Shown here: in pieces, positions 1 to 7,172 of the stretch | Layout: every line of letters starts with the position of its first letter | How positions within the stretch are numbered: position 1 is the first letter of the stretch | NCBI GenBank assembly: GCA_052035915.1 | Contig: JBPOHE010000130.1 | Span: forward strand, 1-7,172 | Length of the DNA: 7,172 nucleotides | DNA from: JBPOHE01 sp052035915 | Lineage (GTDB): Bacteria; Pseudomonadota; Gammaproteobacteria; Chromatiales; Chromatiaceae | Direction: 5' to 3' | Notes under the pieces: generated by a model | The model's database searches: none | Told to the model about the DNA's origin: nothing | Seen by the model: the letters and a program-made list of their open reading frames with translations, nothing else | Position numbers and translations under genes: made by a program

Positions 1-2
1 CC

Positions 3-725
3 CCCCTCATTCCGACCCCCAATCCAGAGAAGGCCGAGGTTAGCGCCGCGAAAGAGCTTCAGGTCATCGAACCCGAGGTCGTGAAGGTACCAGGCGGTTG
101 CTTCCAGATGGGCAGCCCGCCGACAGAAAAGGACCGCAACAGCGACGAGCCTCTGCATCAGGTCTGCGTCAAGGATTTCCGCCTTGGCCGTTATGAAGTA
201 ACCCAAAGGCAATGGCGGACGATCATGGGAACCAACCCTTCCAGGTTCAAGAACTGCGACGACTGCCCGGTGGAACAGGTACGTTGGACCGAGGTGCAGA
301 GTTACCTGACACAACTCAGTGCCAAGACCGGGCATCGCTATCGGCTCGCCACCGAGGCCGAGTGGGAGTATGCCTGTCGCAGCGGCGGCAAAAGGGAAGT
401 CTACTGCGGAGGCTCCAGCCCGGATCGCCTGGCCTGGCATGAGGGCAACAGCGGCGGCAAGAGCCATCCGGTGGGAAAAACCGAACCCAATGGTCTGGGG
501 CTCTACGACATGAGCGGCAATGTCTCCGAGTGGACCTGCTCGCTCTATGACAGCGGTGCAAAGGGGGCGGAACAAGAATGCGCCCCAGCCGCCAACCCGG
601 GCGAACGATCCGTGCGAGGCGGCTCCTGGTTCAACAATCCATGGGGGCTCAGGTCCGCCAACCGCGGCAAAAGCGACCCGGCGGGACGCAGTGATGCCAG
701 GGGTTTCCGGCTGGTGTTGGACTGA
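3..725 (+). CDS. FGE/SUMF1-like domain protein, 5' end outside the window; probably non-catalytic
   Basis: The frame is open from the left edge of the window, so the gene is 5'-partial. A GTG at 81 lies right at the domain edge with no properly spaced ribosome site, so it is unlikely to be the start. The first 26 codons are a Pro/Glu/Ala-rich linker, suggesting a larger protein with this domain at its C-terminus. Numbering from the GTG, the FGE-sulfatase fold shows as VPGGCFQMGS (3-12), YEVTQRQW (38-45), CPVEQVRW (62-69), RLATEAEWEYACR (88-100), GLYDMSGNVSEW (140-151), RGGSW (179-183) and a terminal RGFRLV (207-212). True FGEs oxidise a sulfatase cysteine using two copper-binding cysteines a few residues after RGGS; here that stretch reads FNNPWGLRSANR with no cysteine. 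FGE activity is therefore unlikely, and a binding or structural role is inferred. Eight cysteines elsewhere would suit an exported, disulfide-bonded domain, but no signal peptide is visible because the N-terminus is missing. Fold assignment is firm; function is unknown. Confidence 0.85.
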   Translation, partial: PLIPTPNPEKAEVSAAKELQVIEPEVVKVPGGCFQMGSPPTEKDRNSDEPLHQVCVKDFRLGRYEVTQRQWRTIMGTNPSRFKNCDDCPVEQVRWTEVQSYLTQLSAKTGHRYRLATEAEWEYACRSGGKREVYCGGSSPDRLAWHEGNSGGKSHPVGKTEPNGLGLYDMSGNVSEWTCSLYDSGAKGAEQECAPAANPGERSVRGGSWFNNPWGLRSANRGKSDPAGRSDARGFRLVLD

Positions 726-749
726 TGAACAGCCAATCCTGCAGGAAAG

Positions 750-777
750 TTGCCCGCCGTCGCGCGCTCACTATACT
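750..777 (+). promoter_or_regulatory. Possible sigma-70 promoter for the repeat-protein gene
   Basis: TTGCCC (750-755) and TATACT (772-777) are separated by 16 bp. They match the -35 consensus at 4 of 6 positions and the -10 consensus at 5 of 6. The pair lies in the short gap after the FGE-like gene and would start transcription near 784, just before the ATG at 798. If real, it excludes the upstream in-frame TTG at 750 as a start codon. This is a by-eye match only. Confidence 0.35.
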
Positions 778-797
778 TGCCCAGAATAACAACCGGG

Positions 798-1553
798 ATG
801 ATTCCCTCGCCGAAGGAGATGACACCGCTGAGCGCTTCCACACCCCCCGTCCTTGGACCAGGTGCCCGGATTGCCGGGGATCTGGATCTCTCCACCACGG
901 CCTTGATCAAACTCCCTCCCAATCTCCGTGTGGAGGGCAATCTCTGCCTTGCCGGCGCGTCCATCGATCGTCTGCCCAAGGGATTGCGGGTCGAGGGAAA
1001 CCTCGACCTCACCGATTCCGCCATCGCCCGCATCCCACCCGACATGTATGTCGGTAAGGATCTCCGTTTGGTGGGCACCAAGGTGGAGGAATTGCCAAAA
1101 GGGTTGAAGGTGGGCGGAACCCTCGACTTGCGCGCCACCCCCATCAGTATCCTCCCCAAGGGTCTCTGGGTGGGTGGAGATCTCGATCTTTCCAGCACCA
1201 GCATCAAGTCGATTCCGGACAAGATCCACATCGGTGGCAACCTCATCCTCACCGGCTCCGCCATCCTGGAACTGCCGAACCAACTGGATCTGGGCGGAGG
1301 GTTGGACATCTCGGCCACGCCCCTGAAGACCCTGCCCAAGACCTTGAAAATCAAGGGCTGGCTCAATTTGGTGGGCAGCTCGGTGGTGGAACTGCCACGG
1401 GGCCTCAGCGTGGGGGAATGGCTGGATCTGCGCGCCACCCATGTGCGTCGTCTGCCCCGGGGGCTGCAGGTGGGAGGGAATCTCTATCTGGCAGGGAGTC
1501 TGGTGACCGAATTACCGTCCGATATGCGCCTCGGCGGGACGGTCGATCATTAG
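798..1553 (+). CDS. Leucine-rich-repeat protein of eleven 20-residue repeats
   Basis: From the ATG at 798 the product is 251 residues. Residues 1-24 are a short Pro/Ser-rich leader without a signal peptide or membrane segment. Residues 25-244 are eleven gapless 20-residue repeats with the pattern [VIL]xGxLxLxxTxIxxLPxxLx, and seven residues of a twelfth repeat precede the stop. No other domain is visible. Such short, exact repeats are expected to form a curved or solenoid scaffold, typically for protein binding; the partner is unknown. The start is uncertain. An in-frame TTG at 750 lies inside a candidate promoter. An ATG at 819 directly abuts the best ribosome-site sequence (AAGGAG, 813-818), which is too close to work well. 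The ATG at 798 has only a weak site. The protein ends abruptly within a repeat, without an obvious C-terminal cap, 47 bp before an insertion sequence. The FGE-like gene ends 72 bp upstream on the same strand, so co-expression is possible. Confidence 0.8.
   Translation: MIPSPKEMTPLSASTPPVLGPGARIAGDLDLSTTALIKLPPNLRVEGNLCLAGASIDRLPKGLRVEGNLDLTDSAIARIPPDMYVGKDLRLVGTKVEELPKGLKVGGTLDLRATPISILPKGLWVGGDLDLSSTSIKSIPDKIHIGGNLILTGSAILELPNQLDLGGGLDISATPLKTLPKTLKIKGWLNLVGSSVVELPRGLSVGEWLDLRATHVRRLPRGLQVGGNLYLAGSLVTELPSDMRLGGTVDH
870..1550 (+). repeat. Tandem 60-bp coding repeats (eleven full copies plus a partial twelfth)
   Basis: Repeat n begins at 870 + 60(n-1), with no insertion or deletion anywhere in the array. 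The DNA copies are diverged, so the array is ancient or under selection rather than a recent slippage product. The units fall into two classes: A carries LDLxxT (or LDI), and B carries LxLxG[ST/A]. In order they run A B A B A A B A B A B, then the start of an A. Units 4-5 (1050-1169) and 9-10 (1350-1469) are especially alike; both encode LVG, ELP and LDLRAT. Confidence 0.85.
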
Positions 1554-1600
1554 CATCTGTCTTTCGCCAACTCAAAGATTCCGGTTGTCTGGGGTCTGGG

Positions 1601-1622
1601 GGGTTTGGCCTTCATATAATGT
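1601..1622 (+). repeat. IS left terminal inverted repeat (transposase 3' side)
   Basis: This starts GGGTTTGGCC and ends ATAATGT. It matches the reverse complement of 2950-2971 at 15 of 22 positions: the first four bases, the G at position 7, the CCT at 9-11 and the last seven bases. Confidence 0.65.
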
Positions 1623-1623
1623 A

Positions 1624-2898
1624 TCAAGCAAAGACTTCTGCTCCGAACTGATCAATCTTTTGCCAGAATTGAGACCAACGTCCCCTGGTTTGGCTGAGGG
1701 AACGAAGACTGAGAATGATCTTGGCGCCGGGCCGCTTCCAGCGCATGCCGGAGCCGCAGAGGCGCTGCTTGATGAGGGTCTTGCAGGCGGCTTCGATGAC
1801 CCCCGAGCCGATCGGCCATCCCTGAGCGACGAAGGAAGCGTAGTCCATCTGGAGGCGATGATTGGTCAGATAAGTCTTGGCGCTCTCCAGACCTTCGCGA
1901 ATGATTCGGGAGAGCTTCGGTCGTTGGGTCAAGCGCTCGGCTTCCTGGATGAGGGTATCGACCGCGCCCGGCTGGTGCTTCAGGATTGAACAGTGCTCGG
2001 CCTGCCAGGCTTCACGCTTGGCCTGGGCGTCGTGTTCCGGGTGGGCGGCCTGAGCGATCTTGGCCACATACTCGCTGGCGTGGAAGAAGTCGATGAGCTG
2101 GTGCTGGGTGTGGTGTTCGAGGAACGCCCAGTTGGAAGCGGCGCCATCGGCGAGACCCAGGTAGATCGCCTCGGGGAACTGGGCCTTTAGCCGCACAACC
2201 TCGCGCTCCAGACGCTGGAGGAATTCGGCCTTCCCGTACTCGGGGGCCGCGGCCACGTAGATGGTGTGGCGACGCCCACCCTCGGCGTCGTAGAGCGAGA
2301 GCGCCCCGCTCATCGCCTCGCGGTAGCCGCCGCTGTCGGCCATCGGGATCATGGTGCCGTCGAGGCTGACCACTACCGTGCGGATGGCCGCCTCCAATGG
2401 GGGAAGTTCGTATTCCCAGCGCTCCTCCTTCGCCTCGGCGATCGTCCCGACCCAGTCGGCGACGTTCTGGATATAGGAGCGCGCGATCGAGCGCCCGTGG
2501 TTCTCCATCAAGTCGCGCTGTACCGAACGAACATCCATCTGGGCGTACTTCTGGCTCAGCTGGCGGGCGAAGCGGGGCGTCCCTCCGTGGATGATCCGCG
2601 CCTTGTCTTCCAGGGGACAGTGGATGCGCCCTCCCCGAGAGGTCTGGTAGACGTACCGCGTCACCTCGACGGCCCCATAGGGCGTTTCGTAGGACTTTGG
2701 GTAGCTCCCCCGCGCGGTCCATTTGACCTCGCCCAGCCGCAACGGGCTGCCGTCCGTATCAAAACGCTTCAACGCCTCGACGGTGGCCGTCCGCCCCACG
2801 TCATTGACTCCGGCTTGGATGGCTTCCTCTATTTCTAGGAGGGTGCCCGTCAGGGGGATCGTGACTTCGTTGGGACGCGGCTGAAGGATGATGGCCAT
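1624..2898 (-). CDS. ISKra4-family transposase
   Basis: This is a DDE transposase that would cut and join the ends of the surrounding element. The start is taken as the ATG at 2898, giving 424 residues; a TTG one codon upstream (2901) is also possible. Counting from that upstream codon, the likely catalytic triad is D181 (in VVVSLDGTMIPM), D252 (in LGLADGAASNW) and E370 (in GSGVIEAACK). A DFFHASEYV motif lies at 271-279. The C-terminal block around 361-392 (QGWPIGSGVIEAACK, then CGSGMRWKRPGA) is the hallmark by which I recognise the family. The N-terminal region with GEVKWTARGSYPKSYETPYGAVEVTR is also typical of these transposases. The frame is uninterrupted and all three acidic residues are present, so the enzyme may be active. 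Ribosome-site support is weak (GGAT upstream of the ATG), as is common for transposases. The gene fills nearly the whole element. Confidence 0.9.
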   Translation of the reverse strand: MAIILQPRPNEVTIPLTGTLLEIEEAIQAGVNDVGRTATVEALKRFDTDGSPLRLGEVKWTARGSYPKSYETPYGAVEVTRYVYQTSRGGRIHCPLEDKARIIHGGTPRFARQLSQKYAQMDVRSVQRDLMENHGRSIARSYIQNVADWVGTIAEAKEERWEYELPPLEAAIRTVVVSLDGTMIPMADSGGYREAMSGALSLYDAEGGRRHTIYVAAAPEYGKAEFLQRLEREVVRLKAQFPEAIYLGLADGAASNWAFLEHHTQHQLIDFFHASEYVAKIAQAAHPEHDAQAKREAWQAEHCSILKHQPGAVDTLIQEAERLTQRPKLSRIIREGLESAKTYLTNHRLQMDYASFVAQGWPIGSGVIEAACKTLIKQRLCGSGMRWKRPGAKIILSLRSLSQTRGRWSQFWQKIDQFGAEVFA

Positions 2899-2949
2899 CA
2901 AGAGTATCCAGGCTGTTAATTAATGAGTTGTAGGATACATCTCGGAGCA

Positions 2950-2971
2950 ACATTATCCAGAGGTCGCACCC
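2950..2971 (-). repeat. IS right terminal inverted repeat (transposase 5' side)
   Basis: Read on the - strand it begins GGGTGCGACC and ends ATAATGT, pairing with 1601-1622 at 15 of 22 positions. It lies 51 bp upstream of the transposase ATG, a distance that could accommodate a promoter, though none is clear. Confidence 0.65.
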
Positions 2972-2984
2972 GATCAGAGCCTTC

Positions 2985-3017
2985 GGCGCAATACGGCTCA
3001 CGCCTATTGCGCCCTAC
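2985..3017 (-). repeat. REP-like element (GTAG plus palindrome)
   Basis: On the - strand a GTAG tetranucleotide (3017-3014) is followed at once by a hairpin. Its outer arms GGCGCAATA and TATTGCGCC are perfect 9-bp complements at 3005-3013 and 2985-2993. An inner GGC/GCC pair surrounds a short loop. GTAG directly 5' of an imperfect palindrome is the signature described for REP elements mobilised by REP-associated tyrosine transposases (RAYTs). No RAYT gene is in the window. The element lies 13 bp outside the right end of the insertion sequence. Confidence 0.6.
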
Positions 3018-3116
3018 CGAGCTCCGGCACCGGGCCGAGGGTTGGGTAAGAGGTCCGGCGGGATCGCGGGTCCCCCTCTCCGTCGCTAACAAAGAGGAAA
3101 CAAGGGGGGAGCGGCA

Positions 3117-3134
3117 GGAGCCCCTCCCGGCTCC
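3117..3134 (-). terminator. Weak candidate terminator downstream of clpB
   Basis: GGAGCC (3117-3122) and GGCTCC (3129-3134) form a 6-bp perfect stem with a 6-base loop, starting 17 bp after the clpB stop codon. On the - strand it is followed only by a C-rich stretch and then moderately T-rich sequence, not a proper U-tract. It is the best hairpin here but unconvincing as an intrinsic terminator. Confidence 0.25.
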
Positions 3135-3151
3135 CTCTCTTCCCCAAGCTA

Positions 3152-5749
<2,598 letters not shown>

Positions 5750-5785
5750 GGGAAATACTCCAAGAATTTATAAGGTTATGGCGAG

Positions 5786-5814
5786 AAATAGGGGAAGGGG
5801 CGGGGGAATTCAAG
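5786..5814 (-). promoter_or_regulatory. Sigma-32 (heat-shock) promoter of clpB
   Basis: Read on the - strand, the -35 is a perfect CTTGAA (complement of 5809-5814). A 14-bp spacer (15 if CCCTATTT is taken as the box) leads to CCCCTATTT (complement of 5786-5794). With the 15-bp spacer the -10 matches CCCCATNT at all but one defined position. This is the spacing used by RpoH promoters in proteobacteria. The predicted start, near 5779, leaves a leader of about 30 bases containing the ribosome site. Confidence 0.85.
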
Positions 5815-5844
5815 CCAATTCGAGCGCCGGATTTCCTGCTGATT

Positions 5845-6008
5845 TCGCTCGGAAAGCGAGCGGACCTGGGACAACACAGGCCAACATCGACGTCCGCTGT
5901 TTCCGACCAGGCCACATTCGCCTACGCCTGAAATAACTGGCCAAGCAGATCCAGCATTGGCCCGTGTTTTCCGTCGCTCCGGGCCTCGACGAAAAACGGC
6001 CCTTTTTT
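5845..6008 (+). ncRNA. Speculative structured transcript ending at the orphan terminator
   Basis: Upstream of a strong + strand intrinsic terminator I find no gene, but I do find two local helices. One is TCGCT/AGCGA (5845-5849 with 5855-5859). The other is AGCGGAC/GTCCGCT (5859-5865 with 5892-5898), enclosing a small CTG/CAG stem. Together with the terminator hairpin these could form a small RNA of about 160-180 bases, divergent from clpB. I see no promoter and recognise no RNA family. The 5' end is arbitrary, and helices this short arise by chance in GC-rich DNA. Confidence 0.2.
5959..6008 (+). terminator. Strong intrinsic terminator, + strand, without an obvious upstream gene
   Basis: The left arm 5959-5976 pairs with 5987-6001 over 15 base pairs, with three single-base bulges on the left arm and a 10-base loop (5977-5986). 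One C and then six T (6003-6008) follow. The outer end of the stem is GGCC/GGCC, and the inner end is CGTCG/CGACG. On the - strand the hairpin is not followed by a T-run, so it acts only on + transcripts. The nearest upstream gene, clpB, runs the other way, so this either ends an unrecognised small RNA or stops antisense transcription coming out of clpB. Confidence 0.65.
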
Positions 6009-6065
6009 GTTCTTCTTAGGAGAACAATAGCCGAATAAAACTGGCATTGTTCTCTAAAAGAGAAC
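6009..6065. promoter_or_regulatory. Pair of 17-bp operator-like palindromes
   Basis: GTTCTTCTTAGGAGAAC (6009-6025) and GTTCTCTAAAAGAGAAC (6049-6065) are the same length, agree at 12 of 17 positions and share the outer half-sites GTTCT/AGAAC. The second has perfect 7-bp arms. Their starts are 40 bp apart, close to four helical turns. The facing halves also form a 9-bp inverted repeat, GAGAACAAT (6020-6028) with ATTGTTCTC (6046-6054), extended inward by GCC/GGC. The sequence between them is AT-rich compared with the surroundings. This layout suits cooperative binding by a dimeric repressor, but no regulator gene is in the window and I recognise no known operator. The controlled gene could be the Nudix gene downstream, but it starts about 370 bp away. 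Confidence 0.45.
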
Positions 6066-6436
6066 GAAAAACCTGCTAAAAGGGCCCATGCCCGGAGCCG
6101 TCTATCGACATCCGGGTCGACATGGATCTGCTGTTGGGGCTCGAAACGCCAAACCCAGCTCCAGCACCAATCCATCATCCGCCTCAGGGCGCCAAAACGG
6201 GCGTTGCGCCGAGATGATCGATCCATAGCGAAGAGTGAAATCCTTGCCCCCTGCCGCCACGGGTCGCACACTCGGCATCAGTTCAACTTGAGGCCATGGC
6301 TTCCCTACGCCGCGATCATGAAACCACCCTTGACCCCCAACAGGCCCGGACACGGGTATCGCCCCCGTCAACCCATCTCAAGCGCCGACGGAGACGCGGT
6401 GATGTTGCCCCTGGGGACGGCTGGCGGATCGGCGCC
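6066..6436. other. Intergenic stretch with no supportable gene
   Basis: Open frames cross this stretch on both strands. None shows a recognisable domain, a convincing ribosome site or a conserved start, and the longest - strand frame runs through the palindromes and terminator. No clear promoter for the Nudix gene is visible. A decayed gene cannot be excluded. Confidence 0.5.
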
Positions 6437-7021
6437 ATGACCAGGAAGAAACTGATCGGGTGTTTGCGTTTGTCGCCTTCCCTAGAAGAAAAAGTTGGCG
6501 GTGACGGCGGCCATCCCCCTCGCCCCCTGGTGCCGGCCGCGGTGCTGGTGCCGCTGATCGAACGGCTGGACGGCTTTACGCTGATGCTCACCCGGCGCAC
6601 CGCCGATCTCCGCCATCACGCTGGACAGATCAGCTTTCCCGGCGGTCGGGTCGAGCCTGAAGACGACTCGCCGGAGATCACCGCCTTACGCGAGACCCAG
6701 GAAGAGATCGGCCTCGACGGCCACCAGGTGGAGATCATCGGTCGCCTCGATCGCTACATTACCCGCACCGGCTACTCGATCACCCCGGTGGTGGGGATCC
6801 TGGTGCCGCCTTTCGAGCTGAGGTTGGATCCCCGGGAGGTGGCGGAGGTCTTCGAGGTGCCGCTCGATTTCATCCTCGACCCGGTCAATCACCAGCGTTG
6901 CCGGCTGAACTACGAGGGGGAGGAGCTGGAGTTCCACGCCATGCCCTGGGGCGAGTACTACATCTGGGGCGCCACCGCGGGGATGCTGCACAGCCTCTAT
7001 CGGCGGCTGTTGGATGGCTGA
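6437..7021 (+). CDS. nudL: CoA pyrophosphatase-like Nudix hydrolase (NudL family)
   Basis: Members of this family hydrolyse coenzyme A and its derivatives to 4'-phosphopantetheine and 3',5'-ADP, using Mg or Mn in the cytosol. From the ATG at 6437 the protein is 194 residues, against 192 in E. coli NudL. The CoA-specific signature upstream of the Nudix box is complete: LMLTRRTADLRHHAGQ then ISFPGG (49-70). The Nudix helix follows as ALRETQEEIGL (83-93), with metal-binding E86, E89 and E90. It is spaced from FPGG exactly as in E. coli NudL, which differs slightly from the general Nudix consensus. TGYSITPVVG (111-120) and a C-terminal YYIWGATAGML (175-185) are also typical. An upstream in-frame ATG at 6296 would add 47 residues of Arg/Pro-rich sequence unlike any family member, so I prefer 6437, although its ribosome site is weak. 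Family assignment is firm; exact substrate preference is inferred. Confidence 0.92.
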   Translation: MTRKKLIGCLRLSPSLEEKVGGDGGHPPRPLVPAAVLVPLIERLDGFTLMLTRRTADLRHHAGQISFPGGRVEPEDDSPEITALRETQEEIGLDGHQVEIIGRLDRYITRTGYSITPVVGILVPPFELRLDPREVAEVFEVPLDFILDPVNHQRCRLNYEGEELEFHAMPWGEYYIWGATAGMLHSLYRRLLDG

Positions 7022-7138
7022 GACCGATTCCCGCCCGATAGGCCAAAATGGCCCAAACAATAATGCTAATCTAATGAAGCTATGGTTATGGATAAGTAAT
7101 ACCATTTCCTATTAGTTTATCCGCCTGAAAGCCATGGG

Positions 7139-7172
7139 GTAGGCTGGCGATGAGCGAAGCGAATCCCAGCTA
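7139..7172 (+). repeat. REP-like element (GTAG plus palindrome), at the window edge
   Basis: GTAG (7139-7142) is followed directly by a hairpin: GCTGG (7143-7147), one bulged C, then GAT (7149-7151), pairing with ATC (7163-7165) and CCAGC (7166-7170). The apical part contains GAGCGAAGC. It has the same architecture as the element at 2985-3017 but a different stem sequence, so it is a different subclass. It lies about 120 bp after the Nudix gene and may continue beyond the window. Confidence 0.5.

Larger units (their letters stand above)
1601..2971 (-). mobile_element. Insertion sequence of the ISKra4 family, about 1371 bp
   Basis: A single full-length transposase gene on the - strand is enclosed by imperfect terminal inverted repeats. 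The left end is 1601-1622 and the right end is 2950-2971; read inward they match at 15 of 22 positions. Both begin GGGT and both end in an identical ATAATGT. The left repeat stops two bases before the transposase stop codon, and the right repeat leaves a leader of about 50 bp before the start, which is a typical compact layout. The flanking bases (1591-1600 and 2972-2981) show no target-site duplication. The size fits the shorter members of the family. Family assignment rests on the transposase; the end coordinates are my own alignment and could shift by a few bases because of the G-run at 1598-1603. Confidence 0.75.

Noticed and set aside
600..725. Possible variable region of a diversity-generating retroelement
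   Set aside because: The C-terminus of an FGE/C-type-lectin fold is where such variable regions lie. There is no reverse transcriptase or template repeat in the window, and the stretch is not enriched in AAC/AAT codons.
771..1442. Minus-strand frames opposite the repeat array
   Set aside because: Their apparent repetitiveness is only the shadow of the 60-bp coding repeats on the + strand.
2930..2958. Third GTAG element with GGATA/TATCC arms
   Set aside because: It lies inside the insertion sequence and overlaps its right inverted repeat. The stem is only 5 bp, so it is probably part of the element's end.
5810..6226. Minus-strand frame beginning MDRSSRR with a Trp-rich segment, as a real gene
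   Set aside because: It shows no recognisable domain and no convincing ribosome site, and it runs straight through the palindromes, the terminator hairpin and the clpB promoter.
6102..6371. Minus-strand frame of 89 residues as a gene
   Set aside because: It needs a TTG start, has no ribosome site or recognisable domain, and overlaps other equally open frames; typical of chance frames in GC-rich DNA.
6296..6436. 47-codon N-terminal extension of the Nudix protein
   Set aside because: The added sequence is Arg/Pro-rich and unlike the family. The shorter protein matches the E. coli length.
7041..7053. Terminator after the Nudix gene (GGCCA-AAA-TGGCC)
   Set aside because: The stem is only 5 bp and no T-run follows on either strand.

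Overview
The window looks like chromosomal DNA of a GC-rich gammaproteobacterium. The best evidence is a full-length ClpB disaggregase of gammaproteobacterial type behind a textbook sigma-32 promoter, and a CoA-pyrophosphatase-type Nudix protein close to E. coli NudL in length and layout. I would not go below class from sequence alone; a sulfur-oxidising or Chromatiales-like genome is only a guess.

Layout. (1) Positions 1-1553, + strand: the 3' part of a gene ending in a formylglycine-generating-enzyme-like (FGE/SUMF1) domain that lacks the catalytic cysteine pair. It is followed by a small protein made almost entirely of eleven exact 20-residue leucine-rich repeats. (2) 1601-2971: an apparently intact insertion sequence of the ISKra4 family. 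It holds one transposase gene on the - strand, and I can define imperfect 22-bp terminal inverted repeats by eye. (3) 2972-3151: a short intergenic stretch with a REP-like palindrome (GTAG plus hairpin) and a weak terminator candidate. (4) 3152-5814, - strand: clpB with its heat-shock promoter. (5) 5815-6436: an apparently gene-free region of about 620 bp. It holds a strong intrinsic terminator pointing + with no recognisable gene in front of it, a pair of 17-bp operator-like palindromes directly after its U-tract, and then featureless sequence. (6) 6437-7021, + strand: a NudL-like Nudix hydrolase. (7) 7022-7172: the intergenic tail, ending in a second REP-like element.

Functional reading. 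clpB and the Nudix gene are ordinary housekeeping genes, transcribed divergently and separated by the unusual intergenic region. The FGE-like and repeat genes look like accessory genes next to a mobile element. I see no defence system, CRISPR array, toxin-antitoxin pair, phage genes, tRNA or rRNA. The observations most worth following are the orphan terminator with possible structured RNA upstream of clpB, the twin palindromes beside it, and the two-repeat super-period in the repeat protein.
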